The position numbers and the translations under genes were made by a program. Shown piece by piece: positions 17,833 through 25,534 of a DNA stretch of 64,000 nucleotides; positions within the stretch are counted from its first letter, which is position 1, and each line of letters starts with the position of its first letter. The stretch spans positions 46,107-110,106 of the forward strand of contig NZ_CAUPIY010000008.1 of NCBI RefSeq assembly GCF_963511525.1, in the 5' to 3' direction. The notes under the pieces are model-generated. The model was given only the letters and a program-made list of their open reading frames with translations, did not search any database and was not told the DNA's origin. Source of the stretch: Mobiluncus sp963511525. Lineage in GTDB: Bacteria > Actinomycetota > Actinomycetes > Actinomycetales > Actinomycetaceae.

Positions 17833-18858
17833 TTACTTCATCTTTTTGCCAACAGACCCCAGACGTTCGCAAGCCTCGACGACACGCGCGGCCATACCGG
17901 CTTCTGCCGCCTTGCCCCAAGCACGCGGGTCGTACTGCTTCTTAATGCCAACTTCGCCGTCAACCTTCAGCACGCCCTCGTAGTTCTTCATCATGAAGTC
18001 CACGACCGGACGAGTGAACGCGTACTGGGTGTCGGTGTCAACGTTCATCTTGATGACGCCGTTGGCTACCGCGGTGGCGATTTCTTCGGCTGAGGAGCCA
18101 GAGCCGCCGTGCATCACCAGGTCGAACGGGCGGTTGCCGGCGTTGAAGTGCGCACCGACTTCCTCCTGAATGGTGCCCAAGAGTTCGGGACGTAGCTTGA
18201 CGTGACCCGGCTTGTACACGCCGTGGACGTTGCCGAAAGTCAAAGCAGTCAGGTACTGGCCGTTTTCGCCCAAGCCCAGCGCCTCGACAGTCTTAATGCC
18301 GTCCTCGGTGGTGGTGTAGAGCTTTTCGTTGATTTCCCCAACAACGCCGTCTTCCTCACCGCCGACGACGCCGATTTCCACCTCGAGGATGGTCTTGGCC
18401 GCGGCCGCCTTGGGCAACAGGCGCTTGGCAACTTCGAGGTTCTTTGCCAGAGGAATGGAAGAACCGTCAAACATATGGGATTGATAGAACGGTAAACGGC
18501 CGGCCTTCACTTCCTCGATTTCCAGGTCGATGAGCGCTTCGGTCCAGGAGGCCAGCTTGTCCTCGGTGCAGTGGTCGGTGTGGATAGCCACGTTGACCGG
18601 GTAATTCTGAGCAACTTCACGAACGTAAGCCGCCATAGCCAGCGAACCCGCCACGCGATCCTTGATCGTTGAGCCAGACCAGTATTCCGCACCGCCCACG
18701 GACACCTGAATGATGCCGTCAGATTCGGCTTCGGCGAAACCACGCAGGGCTGCGGTCAGCGTCTGGGAGGAAGTCACGTTGATAGCCGGGTAGGCGAACT
18801 TGTTCTCCTTGGCGCGCTTGAGCATTTCCTTATAAACTTCGGGGGTTGCAAGAGCCAC
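17833..18858 (-). CDS. fba: Class II fructose-bisphosphate aldolase
   Basis: This 341-residue zinc-dependent aldolase interconverts fructose-1,6-bisphosphate with dihydroxyacetone phosphate and glyceraldehyde-3-phosphate in glycolysis. The catalytic Asp95 and metal ligand His96 lie in HTDHCTE, with further metal-site His in GNVHGVYKPGH and the phosphate-binding HGGSGS region. The long form, with the insertion around GVVGGEEDGV, is the E. coli-like/actinobacterial type. It starts with GTG 18858 behind a clear AAGGAGA. The gene is monocistronic, ending in a strong terminator. It also receives the glyceraldehyde-3-phosphate branch fed by DeoC elsewhere in the window. Confidence 0.96.
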   Translation of the reverse strand: MALATPEVYKEMLKRAKENKFAYPAINVTSSQTLTAALRGFAEAESDGIIQVSVGGAEYWSGSTIKDRVAGSLAMAAYVREVAQNYPVNVAIHTDHCTEDKLASWTEALIDLEIEEVKAGRLPFYQSHMFDGSSIPLAKNLEVAKRLLPKAAAAKTILEVEIGVVGGEEDGVVGEINEKLYTTTEDGIKTVEALGLGENGQYLTALTFGNVHGVYKPGHVKLRPELLGTIQEEVGAHFNAGNRPFDLVMHGGSGSSAEEIATAVANGVIKMNVDTDTQYAFTRPVVDFMMKNYEGVLKVDGEVGIKKQYDPRAWGKAAEAGMAARVVEACERLGSVGKKMK

Positions 18859-19053
18859 AATTATCTCCTTTTATATAGCGTCGGTTTGTCTGATGACGTG
18901 TCCCATTCTTTCACTTTTGGGCGCAGTTTTCGCGTCTTTCGCGGATTTCCCAGCCCGGTTTTGCCAAGCCACGGCGGGGCGGCAAAAGTAATCTGCCCCG
19001 GCACAAGGGGTGTCGGCAGCGCGGCGGGCGGGGCGGGTTGGCTCTAAGGGAGG

Positions 19054-19623
19054 TTACGCCAGTCCCAAGTCCGCCAGACCCAGCGCCGCAAAGTAGGGAT
19101 AACCGGCGGCTTCGATTTTTTCTTTCGCCCCGGTAGCACGGTCGACCACCACCGCCACAGCGACGATTTCGGCGCCCGCGGCTTTCAGGGCTTGGGCAGC
19201 TTGCAGGGGGGAACCGCCGGTGGTCGAGGTGTCCTCCAGGACGACGACACGTTTACCCGCCACCTCCGGGCCTTCAACCTGGCGTTTCATCCCGTGGTCT
19301 TTCGCTTCTTTACGCACCACGAAAGCGTCGAGGCTCAAGCCTCGGGCCGCCGCGGCGTGCAGCATCGCCGTGGCGACCGGGTCGGCGCCCATTGTCAACC
19401 CGCCCACGGCGTCGATTTCGGAAACAGGGAACCCATTTTCTTCCAGCAAATCCAGCATGACGTGACCAATCAGCGGGGCAGCCTCGTGGTGCAGGGTAGC
19501 GCGGCGCATATCGACATAAAAGTCAGATTCTTTGCCCGATGCCAGGGTGACTTTCCCGTGGACCACGGAAAGTTGTTTAACAAGTTCAGCGAGTTTTGTT
19601 AGCTGCGGATCATTCTTTTTCAC
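19054..19623 (-). CDS. pyrE: Orotate phosphoribosyltransferase
   Basis: This 189-residue type I phosphoribosyltransferase transfers phosphoribose from PRPP to orotate, forming OMP in de novo pyrimidine synthesis. The PRPP-binding signature VVVLEDTSTTGGS is at about 126-138, the phosphate-binding loop TLASGKESDFYVD is at 26-38, and the VRKEAKDHG catalytic loop is at about 103-111. The start is GTG 19623 and there is no Shine-Dalgarno sequence. A TATGCT box ends exactly 6 nt upstream, so a leaderless message is likely. The divergent neighbour begins only 23 bp away. The pyrE/RNA-methyltransferase neighbourhood is common in Actinobacteria. Confidence 0.94.
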   Translation of the reverse strand: MKKNDPQLTKLAELVKQLSVVHGKVTLASGKESDFYVDMRRATLHHEAAPLIGHVMLDLLEENGFPVSEIDAVGGLTMGADPVATAMLHAAAARGLSLDAFVVRKEAKDHGMKRQVEGPEVAGKRVVVLEDTSTTGGSPLQAAQALKAAGAEIVAVAVVVDRATGAKEKIEAAGYPYFAALGLADLGLA

Positions 19624-19649
19624 GCTTTAAGCATAAAGTGTAAAGCGTG
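19621..19649. promoter_or_regulatory. 23-bp divergent leaderless promoter pair between pyrE and the trmH-family gene
   Basis: The spacer 19624-19646 carries both -10 boxes, overlapping by two bases: TATGCT for pyrE (19635-19630, 6 nt to GTG 19623) and TAAAGT for the trmH-family gene (19634-19639, 7 nt to GTG 19647). The two start codons are the outer ends of a perfect 9-bp inverted repeat, CACGCTTTA / TAAAGCGTG. Confidence 0.6.
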
Positions 19650-20348
19650 GATGAAAGCAATAAATCGGTGGATAGTCCCGCAGATTCGGTGGATTTAGCG
19701 CCTGGAACGGTGGGGGTGGGGCCTTGGCCGGCTGATCAACCCGTGCCGGTCGGTCCCCAATACGACCCGGAGTTACTGCGGGACGGCGATGCTCGCAATG
19801 TGCCTGACCGTTACCGCTATTGGAGACTGGAGGCCATCAGCGAAGATTTGGACCGGTTGTTACAGTCTGGACCGGGGGAACCCGCGCTGGAAATCGCGAT
19901 TGAGAACGTCGGTCACGATTTCAATACCGGTTCCATCATCCGCACCGCGAACGGTCTGGGAGTGCGCAACGTGCATATCGTGGGCAGGCGGCGTTTCAAT
20001 CGGCGCGGAGCGATGGTTACTGACCGCTACCTGCACCTGCACTACCACCCGGAGGTACGGGACCTGGTGGCATACGCCGCCCAGCAGGAACTCACGATAG
20101 TGGGGATGGATAATTTTCCCGACGCTGAGCCGCTAGAAACCGCTATGCTACCCCCGCGAACCCTGATGGTTTTCGGCGAAGAGTCGCAGGGGCTGACCCC
20201 CGACATGCAAAACGTATTGGAACGATTAGTACAGATTACGCAGTATGGTTCCACTCGCTCGCTGAATGTGGGCCACGCGGCCGCCATCAGCATCTGGGCT
20301 TGGCGGCGCACCTATCCACCGCGGCCCGCCAGCCTCGCAAGCTCGTAA
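19647..20348 (+). CDS. TrmH/SpoU-family RNA 2'-O-methyltransferase
   Basis: This 233-residue SPOUT-fold methyltransferase uses S-adenosylmethionine to methylate a ribose in tRNA or rRNA. The three SpoU motifs are visible: IENVGHDFNTGSIIRTAN with its Asn/Arg, MVFGEESQGL, and the knotted C-terminal STRSLNVGHAAAISIW. About 70 N-terminal residues before the catalytic domain are acidic and Pro-rich and look disordered. The start is GTG 19647 with no Shine-Dalgarno sequence and TAAAGT 7 nt upstream. The exact RNA target cannot be told from sequence. Confidence 0.88.
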   Translation: MDESNKSVDSPADSVDLAPGTVGVGPWPADQPVPVGPQYDPELLRDGDARNVPDRYRYWRLEAISEDLDRLLQSGPGEPALEIAIENVGHDFNTGSIIRTANGLGVRNVHIVGRRRFNRRGAMVTDRYLHLHYHPEVRDLVAYAAQQELTIVGMDNFPDAEPLETAMLPPRTLMVFGEESQGLTPDMQNVLERLVQITQYGSTRSLNVGHAAAISIWAWRRTYPPRPASLASS

Positions 20349-20380
20349 CCCGCCAGGACACAACCCGAAAAGCCCGCACG

Positions 20381-21331
20381 TCACTGCTGCGCCAAGAGAG
20401 CCAGCTCACGAATCTGAGCGTTAAGGTCGGGCCACAGCGCCTTGTGAACGGGACCAAACTTTTGCGCGCCCAGGAACGCCCCGGCTGTCCCGGCCGCGCG
20501 ATCCACCCAGATGAACGACCCGGACTGGCCGAAGTGCCCGATGACCTCCGGGGGGAAAGATGCCGGCAGATAGTGGGGCGACTTCACGCCGTGCAATTCC
20601 ACCCCGGTTGCCCAGAGGTTGTCCTTTTGTGGTCCGTATCCCGGCAGCAGTCCGCGCAGCCCGGGATGCTGCGGGGCACAGAATCCATCGAGGTCGCGCT
20701 CGGTAAAGCCGAGCACCCCCGCCTCGGGGCTTAGCAGTTCGCCCGCCAGGCGCGCCAAGTCGCTCACCGGGCCCACCGCGCCCCACGCCGGGGAGTGCGA
20801 TAAAACTGTACCGTTCATTCCAAGGGGTTCCAAGACCGTTTCTCGCACCCATTCCGTCCACGGTTTGCCCACGACCTTTTCCGCTATCGCCCCAGCTAAC
20901 TCGAAGTTGTAGTTCGAGTAGATTCGCTTAGTAAACGGCGCAATCGCGCGCGCATCAGGGCGAGCTATTCCGAACTTTACCCCCAGGTGAGGTTGGTCAG
21001 GTGAGGTCACCGGAGCGTCGAAAGGCAGACCGGAACAGTGTGAAAGCAAGTCCACCAGCTTGACTCCCCCAGCCGCCGGGGAGCCGACCGAGGCATGTAG
21101 AGACAGCGCGGGCGTGGCTAGAGATTGGCGCCAAAATCCAACCGCCACCAAGAACTTGGTGACCGACATCCAAGGAAAAGATTGGTTGAGATTTGCGGGC
21201 TCGGAAGCGGTCGTCCACGCGTAGACATTACCGTTGGACTGGCGCGACAAAACCGCTAGGGCATAGGAAAAGTTAAAGCCCTGGCGCGCGGGCAGATGCG
21301 CCGCCTCGAGGGAGCCGAATGCTAAACTCAT
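20381..21331 (-). CDS. Beta-lactamase-fold serine hydrolase
   Basis: This 316-residue class C/penicillin-binding-type serine hydrolase has the catalytic tetrad S56-V-T-K59, the Tyr138-Ser-Asn140 motif and a late HFGQSG in the position of the KTG box. There is no convincing signal peptide, so it may act in the cytoplasm as an esterase or peptidase rather than a true beta-lactamase. The start is ATG 21331, 24 bp after the TetR-type regulator on the same strand, and an ACC-N4-GGT element lies in that gap. The arrangement suggests one operon under the regulator's control. The substrate is unknown. Confidence 0.83.
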   Translation of the reverse strand: MSLAFGSLEAAHLPARQGFNFSYALAVLSRQSNGNVYAWTTASEPANLNQSFPWMSVTKFLVAVGFWRQSLATPALSLHASVGSPAAGGVKLVDLLSHCSGLPFDAPVTSPDQPHLGVKFGIARPDARAIAPFTKRIYSNYNFELAGAIAEKVVGKPWTEWVRETVLEPLGMNGTVLSHSPAWGAVGPVSDLARLAGELLSPEAGVLGFTERDLDGFCAPQHPGLRGLLPGYGPQKDNLWATGVELHGVKSPHYLPASFPPEVIGHFGQSGSFIWVDRAAGTAGAFLGAQKFGPVHKALWPDLNAQIRELALLAQQ

Positions 21332-21340
21332 CAGTTTTAA

Positions 21341-21350
21341 ACCAATCGGT
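21341..21350. promoter_or_regulatory. ACC-N4-GGT element, candidate TetR operator half of a pair
   Basis: ACCAATCGGT lies between the TetR-type gene and the serine hydrolase. It shares the ACC-N4-GGT core with the better palindrome at 22084-22097 upstream of the regulator. Confidence 0.3.
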
Positions 21351-21355
21351 ACAAA

Positions 21356-22006
21356 TTATTGAATCCAGCCGGACTCCCGGTAGTGCAGCAACAGTTCCTC
21401 ACGATACTCGGGCAGGAACATCGAGAGGAAATAATGCGCCAGTTCCTGGGCGGCGTTGAATTCCCGGTCATAAAGCCAGTGAATCAAGATTCCGTTATAA
21501 ACAGCTGCCTGGATTTCAGCTAAATGCGTCGGATCCTCGGTGGCGGCGACTTTGCCATCCTGCTGCAGACGGGACCAAACCCGCTTTAACAGGGTGAGCA
21601 AACGTTCGGAGCGGCGCATATAGTGATCGTGTGCGGGGTGAGTCTCAGATGAGGCCTCCACCATCATCATGCATTCCACTTCGATAATCATGGGATTTTC
21701 GTTCAGTCGCGAGGTGACCTCTAACAGGGTTTCCAACACCGGCAGCGCGTCTAGCCTCTCTAGGTTGTCCAGGTCAAAACCCAGCTGTGTTTCGTAGCGC
21801 TGCACCACGCTCATTAACAGGACTTCTTTGGAGGGAAAGTGGTAGATGACCCCCGGATGCGAAATTCCCACGTGACGGGCGACGTCACGCAAAGACATAC
21901 CGTGATAGCCGACTTCAGCGAGTAAATCAACAGCCGCGTCCAGGATTGCTTCCCGCCTCGCTAAGCCAGATTGATAGGGGCCGCGCTCCCGTCTTTCCGC
22001 AACCAT
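21356..22006 (-). CDS. TetR/AcrR-family transcriptional regulator
   Basis: This is a 216-residue one-component repressor. The N-terminal helix-turn-helix spans about residues 20-64 (ILDAAVDLLAEVGYHGMSL, then VARHVGISHPGVIYHFPSKE), followed by a helical ligand-binding/dimerisation domain. The ATG at 22006 follows GGGAGAGG at good spacing; the open frame extends 22 codons upstream without support. It probably represses itself and the following serine hydrolase through ACC-N4-GGT palindromes at 22084-22097 and 21341-21350. The ligand is unknown. Confidence 0.9.
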   Translation of the reverse strand: MVAERRERGPYQSGLARREAILDAAVDLLAEVGYHGMSLRDVARHVGISHPGVIYHFPSKEVLLMSVVQRYETQLGFDLDNLERLDALPVLETLLEVTSRLNENPMIIEVECMMMVEASSETHPAHDHYMRRSERLLTLLKRVWSRLQQDGKVAATEDPTHLAEIQAAVYNGILIHWLYDREFNAAQELAHYFLSMFLPEYREELLLHYRESGWIQ

Positions 22007-22083
22007 AACCTCTCCCGCTGGAAACCAACACTTAAAAGAGCTATTCCCAGCAAAACACCAGGAAACACACACTCAATCGTAAC

Positions 22084-22097
22084 TTACCACTCGGTAA
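22084..22097. promoter_or_regulatory. TTACC-N4-GGTAA palindrome, candidate TetR operator
   Basis: This perfect 5-bp-arm palindrome lies 78 bp upstream of the TetR-type start codon at 22006. It shares its ACC-N4-GGT core with the element in front of the serine hydrolase. Confidence 0.5.
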
Positions 22098-22190
22098 ACT
22101 TCCACATTTTGAGACGCCTTCTTTGGGAAAAAACACGTCAAGGCGGCACGAAAACACTTCCGTACCGCCTTGAACAGGTTATTTATTGAA

Positions 22191-24935
22191 TTATTGAGGG
22201 TTTTTCACCCGCAATTCCAGCCGATACTGATCTGACATTGGTCCTGTCAATTCGCTCAGGTCCCCAGATTTTATTAGATCAGTAGGACTGAAGTCGGGCA
22301 TATCCACGACCACCGTCGAACCGGGCGTGATGTCTCCCGCCAGCAGCTTTTCAGCCAGCTGATCGCCGATTTCACGCTGTATCAGGCGGCGCAGCGGGCG
22401 CGCTCCGTAAGTCGGGTCATAGCCGGTAACCGCCAGCCAAGAACGCGCGGCCTCGGTGACTTCGAGAGTCAGCTGCGTTTCCGCCAAGCGCGTGGTCAGC
22501 TGGTGAATCTGAATGTCGACAATCTGTTCCAAATCCTCGGTGGACAGAGCCTCAAACATGATGGTTTCGTCCAAACGGTTTAAGAACTCCGGCTTGAAGG
22601 CGGCACGCACCAAGTCCAAGACCTGACGGCGCGCCTCGGCTGGGTCAGCCGTGCGGTCAATCAGGAACTGGGACCCCAGATTCGAAGTCAGCACCAGGAT
22701 GACGTTACGGAAATCGACCGTGCGGCCCTGGCCGTCAGTCAAACGGCCGTCGTCCAAGACCTGCAACAAAATGTCGTAGACATCCGGGTGCGCCTTTTCG
22801 ACCTCATCGAGCAGCACCACCCCGTAGGGACGCCGCCGCACTGCTTCGGTCAGCTGGCCGCCTTCCTCGTAACCGACATAGCCCGGAGGGGCTCCAATCA
22901 GGCGTGCGACCGAGTGCTTCTCGCCGTATTCACTCATATCAATGCGGGTCAAAGCCTTTTCGTCGTCAAACAGGAAATCGGCCAGAGCCTTGGCCAGCTC
23001 GGTCTTGCCCACCCCGGTAGGACCGAGGAACAGGAAAGAGCCCGTGGGGCGATTCGGGTCGGACACTCCGGCGCGCGCCCGGCGCACCGCGTTCGCCACC
23101 GCCCTCACCGCGGCCTTTTGCCCGATGAGACGTTTCCCCAAGTATTCTTCCATGTGCAACAGCTTTTCGGATTCTCCCCGGAGCAGCTTGCCGACCGGAA
23201 TCCCGGTCCAAGCCGAGACCACTTCCGCGATTTCAGCAGCATCGACTTTCTCGGCAATCATGGGACCGTCCTCAGCCTCGTTGGAGCCTACAGAACCAGA
23301 TTTTGTACTGTTCGTTCCAGAATCTGCGGAATCTGCAGACGATTGCCCCGCCGAGCCCTCGCTCGTAGAGTCGCCTTCCGCGGCCGCAATCTGGGCTTGA
23401 ATCGCTGGAATTTCGCCATTTTGCAGACGTCCCGCGTCCTCCCAACGGCCCTCGCGCATGGCTTGTTCCAAAGCTGTATTCAGTTCGTCCAACTTCACGC
23501 GCAGTTCGCCGACCCGGTTATGACCGGCCTTTTCGGCTTCCCACCTCCGGTTCAGACGGTTCAGATGAGCCTGCTTTTCGTCCAGGCTGGCCTGCAACTG
23601 AGCCACCCGCCCCTCGGTCGCCGGGTCTGTCCGATCCGGGTCGGAGGCGTTCAGATAGGACAGCTCCATATTGACCCGCTCGACTTCGCGGCGCAGAGAA
23701 TCGATTTCCTCCGGAGAGGAATCCAGCTCCATCCGCAACCTCGATGCCGCCTCGTCAATCAAGTCGATAGCCTTATCGGGCAGCTGACGCCCAGAAATAT
23801 AGCGATTGGAGAGCTGCGCGGCCGCCACCAAAGCCCCGTCCGAAATAGTCACCTTGTGATGGGCCTCATACTTCGGGGCAATGCCGCGCAAAATCGCGAC
23901 GGTGTCCTCCACGCTGGGCTCACCCACGAACACGGTTTGGAACCGGCGTTCCAAAGCCGGATCCTTTTCGATATGTTCGCGGTATTCGTCCAAAGTTGTG
24001 GCCCCCACCAGGCGCAACTCGCCGCGCGCCAACATGGGTTTGAGCATATTCGAGGCGTCCATCGACCCTCCGCTGGCTCCCGCCCCGACCACGGTGTGAA
24101 GCTCGTCGATGAAGGTCACCACTTCACCCTCGGCGTTCTTGATTTCTTCCAGCACCGCCTTAAGGCGTTCCTCAAACTGGCCGCGGTATTGCGCACCCGC
24201 CACCATCGCCGCCAAATCGAGGGCGATGAGGTGCTTGTGCTTCAAGGAATCCGGCACGTCTCCCGCCACGATACGCTGCGCTAGGCCTTCCACCACAGCG
24301 GTTTTGCCCACGCCGGGTTCCCCGATGAGCACCGGGTTGTTCTTAGTGCGCCGGCTCAGTACCTGGATAACGCGCCGAATTTCGGCGTCACGCCCAATGA
24401 CCGGGTCAAGTTTGCCGTCCATCGCCCGCTGAGTCAGGTCGTCGCCGTATTTTTCCAGCGCTTTAAACGTGGCTTCAGGATTCGGGGAGGTCACTTTGGT
24501 GTCTCCACGAACCTTTTGAATGGCTTGGCGCAGTTTTTTGTCGCTCGCTCCCGCGTCGCGCAGAATCTTGCCGGCTTTGCCCTCATTGTCAGCCAACCCC
24601 AGCAGCAAATGTTCGGTAGAAACGTATTCGTCGCCCCGTTCCTCAGCTTTCGCACCAGCCGCACTGATGACCTTTAACATGGCCTGGGAGGGCTGGGGCT
24701 CCGCCACGGATTCGCCGGACGCTCCCGGCAAAGACGCAAGTTCACAGCGTACTTCCCGGCCGATAGCATCGGCATCAGCCACACTGCTGAGCACCTCGAA
24801 AGCAATCCCCTCGCGGTCCTCCAGTAACGCAGACAACAGGTGTATCGGTTCCAGCATGGCATTGCCGGCCGCCCCCGCGGTACGCAGCGCCGTTGCCAGA
24901 GCCTCCTGAGACTTGGTCGTAAATTTTTGGTCCAT
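22191..24935 (-). CDS. clpB: ClpB (Hsp100) disaggregase
   Basis: This 914-residue hexameric AAA+ chaperone rescues aggregated proteins together with DnaK. The Clp N-domain is at 1-145. In D1, Walker A GEPGVGKT is at 205-212 and Walker B is FIDELH. A coiled-coil middle domain follows, and then D2 with GPTGVGKT near 637-645 and LLDEVEK. Just before D2, at about 520-557, sits a Ser/Gly/Asp-rich low-complexity stretch absent from most ClpB. The start at ATG 24935 gives the canonical MDQKFTTKSQEA behind AAGGGA; the frame is open 10 codons further up. No HAIR operator is seen upstream, unlike the dnaK operon in this window. Confidence 0.96.
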   Translation of the reverse strand: MDQKFTTKSQEALATALRTAGAAGNAMLEPIHLLSALLEDREGIAFEVLSSVADADAIGREVRCELASLPGASGESVAEPQPSQAMLKVISAAGAKAEERGDEYVSTEHLLLGLADNEGKAGKILRDAGASDKKLRQAIQKVRGDTKVTSPNPEATFKALEKYGDDLTQRAMDGKLDPVIGRDAEIRRVIQVLSRRTKNNPVLIGEPGVGKTAVVEGLAQRIVAGDVPDSLKHKHLIALDLAAMVAGAQYRGQFEERLKAVLEEIKNAEGEVVTFIDELHTVVGAGASGGSMDASNMLKPMLARGELRLVGATTLDEYREHIEKDPALERRFQTVFVGEPSVEDTVAILRGIAPKYEAHHKVTISDGALVAAAQLSNRYISGRQLPDKAIDLIDEAASRLRMELDSSPEEIDSLRREVERVNMELSYLNASDPDRTDPATEGRVAQLQASLDEKQAHLNRLNRRWEAEKAGHNRVGELRVKLDELNTALEQAMREGRWEDAGRLQNGEIPAIQAQIAAAEGDSTSEGSAGQSSADSADSGTNSTKSGSVGSNEAEDGPMIAEKVDAAEIAEVVSAWTGIPVGKLLRGESEKLLHMEEYLGKRLIGQKAAVRAVANAVRRARAGVSDPNRPTGSFLFLGPTGVGKTELAKALADFLFDDEKALTRIDMSEYGEKHSVARLIGAPPGYVGYEEGGQLTEAVRRRPYGVVLLDEVEKAHPDVYDILLQVLDDGRLTDGQGRTVDFRNVILVLTSNLGSQFLIDRTADPAEARRQVLDLVRAAFKPEFLNRLDETIMFEALSTEDLEQIVDIQIHQLTTRLAETQLTLEVTEAARSWLAVTGYDPTYGARPLRRLIQREIGDQLAEKLLAGDITPGSTVVVDMPDFSPTDLIKSGDLSELTGPMSDQYRLELRVKNPQ

Positions 24936-24972
24936 AATTATCATTCCCTTTCGCCTTTTCGGCACTTAAATA

Positions 24973-24998
24973 AACAGTAATTGCGGGCGGCGCATTCC
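24973..24998 (-). promoter_or_regulatory. Candidate SigH/ECF-type promoter of clpB
   Basis: On the minus strand GGAAT (24998-24994) is followed after 18 nt by GTT (24975-24973), which resembles the GGAA(C/T)-N16-18-GTT pattern of actinobacterial SigH promoters. The elements are short, so this is weak. Confidence 0.25.
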
Positions 24999-25122
24999 GC
25001 GATAGATAAGTAAAATCTGGGTTTTCACTCTCTGCGTAATTTGGTAAATTCCCCGCCGCTCTCCGGTGATGTCTGATAGAAAGGAATTACCAATTTCAAT
25101 TTTTGAGTACGAAGGAGTTTTC

Positions 25123-25404
25123 ATGGGTTTGGAAGATTTGGCTGGTAAAGCTAAGGATTTGGGAGACAAGGCCAAGGGTATTGCTGAGGATTTGGGCGAT
25201 AAGGCCAAGGACGCCGCCAAGGATTTGGGCGATAAGGCCAAAGACGCGGTGGACTCCGCCAAGGACGCGGTGACTTCCGAGGACAAGACCGACAAGGTTT
25301 TGGACGACGTTGCCGGCGCTGCCAATAAGGTGACCGGCGGCAAGTTCAAGGACAAGATTGACGCTGCCCGCGATGCCGCTGACGACAAGCTGGGCGGTAA
25401 GTAA
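25123..25404 (+). CDS. Small LEA-like/Rv0909-type repeat protein
   Basis: This is a 93-residue, highly charged, Cys-free protein. Residues about 8-41 are built of three 11-residue units ending DLGDKAK, as in group 3 LEA/hydration proteins, predicting amphipathic helix or disorder. The C-terminal part (TGGKFKDKIDAARDAADDKL) resembles the Rv0909/MT0933 antitoxin-like family common in Actinobacteria. A GAAGGAG sequence precedes ATG 25123. It lies divergent to clpB and beside the hspR-dnaK operon. No toxin gene is adjacent, so a stress or desiccation protectant role is at least as likely as an antitoxin role. Confidence 0.8.
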   Translation: MGLEDLAGKAKDLGDKAKGIAEDLGDKAKDAAKDLGDKAKDAVDSAKDAVTSEDKTDKVLDDVAGAANKVTGGKFKDKIDAARDAADDKLGGK

Positions 25405-25451
25405 GACATCGAATGATGGCTTCGTAATCCCTGATTAAGCGGATTTTTCCG

Positions 25452-25478
25452 GGGGACGCTGGGAATACCAGCGTCCCC
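25452..25478. terminator. Strong hairpin between convergent genes
   Basis: GGGGACGCTGG (25452-25462) and CCAGCGTCCCC (25468-25478) form a perfect 11-bp stem with a 5-nt loop between the LEA-like gene and hspR. The T run on the plus side is poor (GGTATTT). It may terminate or insulate both transcripts. Confidence 0.55.
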
Positions 25479-25534
25479 GCGGTATTTAACCGAAAGTGTG
25501 GGCCCACCAAGCAAAGCCATTCACTCCCACACCC

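Noticed and set aside
20381..21331. True secreted beta-lactamase
   Set aside because: The S-x-x-K and Y-S-N motifs are present but there is no signal peptide, so an antibiotic-hydrolysing role is not supported.
22788..24284. 498-codon plus-strand frame
   Set aside because: Antisense shadow of clpB, rich in His/Arg/Leu, no motif.
24966..25520. 184-codon minus-strand frame opposite the LEA-like gene
   Set aside because: Its SLALSPKS repeats are the reverse complement of the DLGDKAK repeats; the plus-strand gene has the ribosome-binding site.
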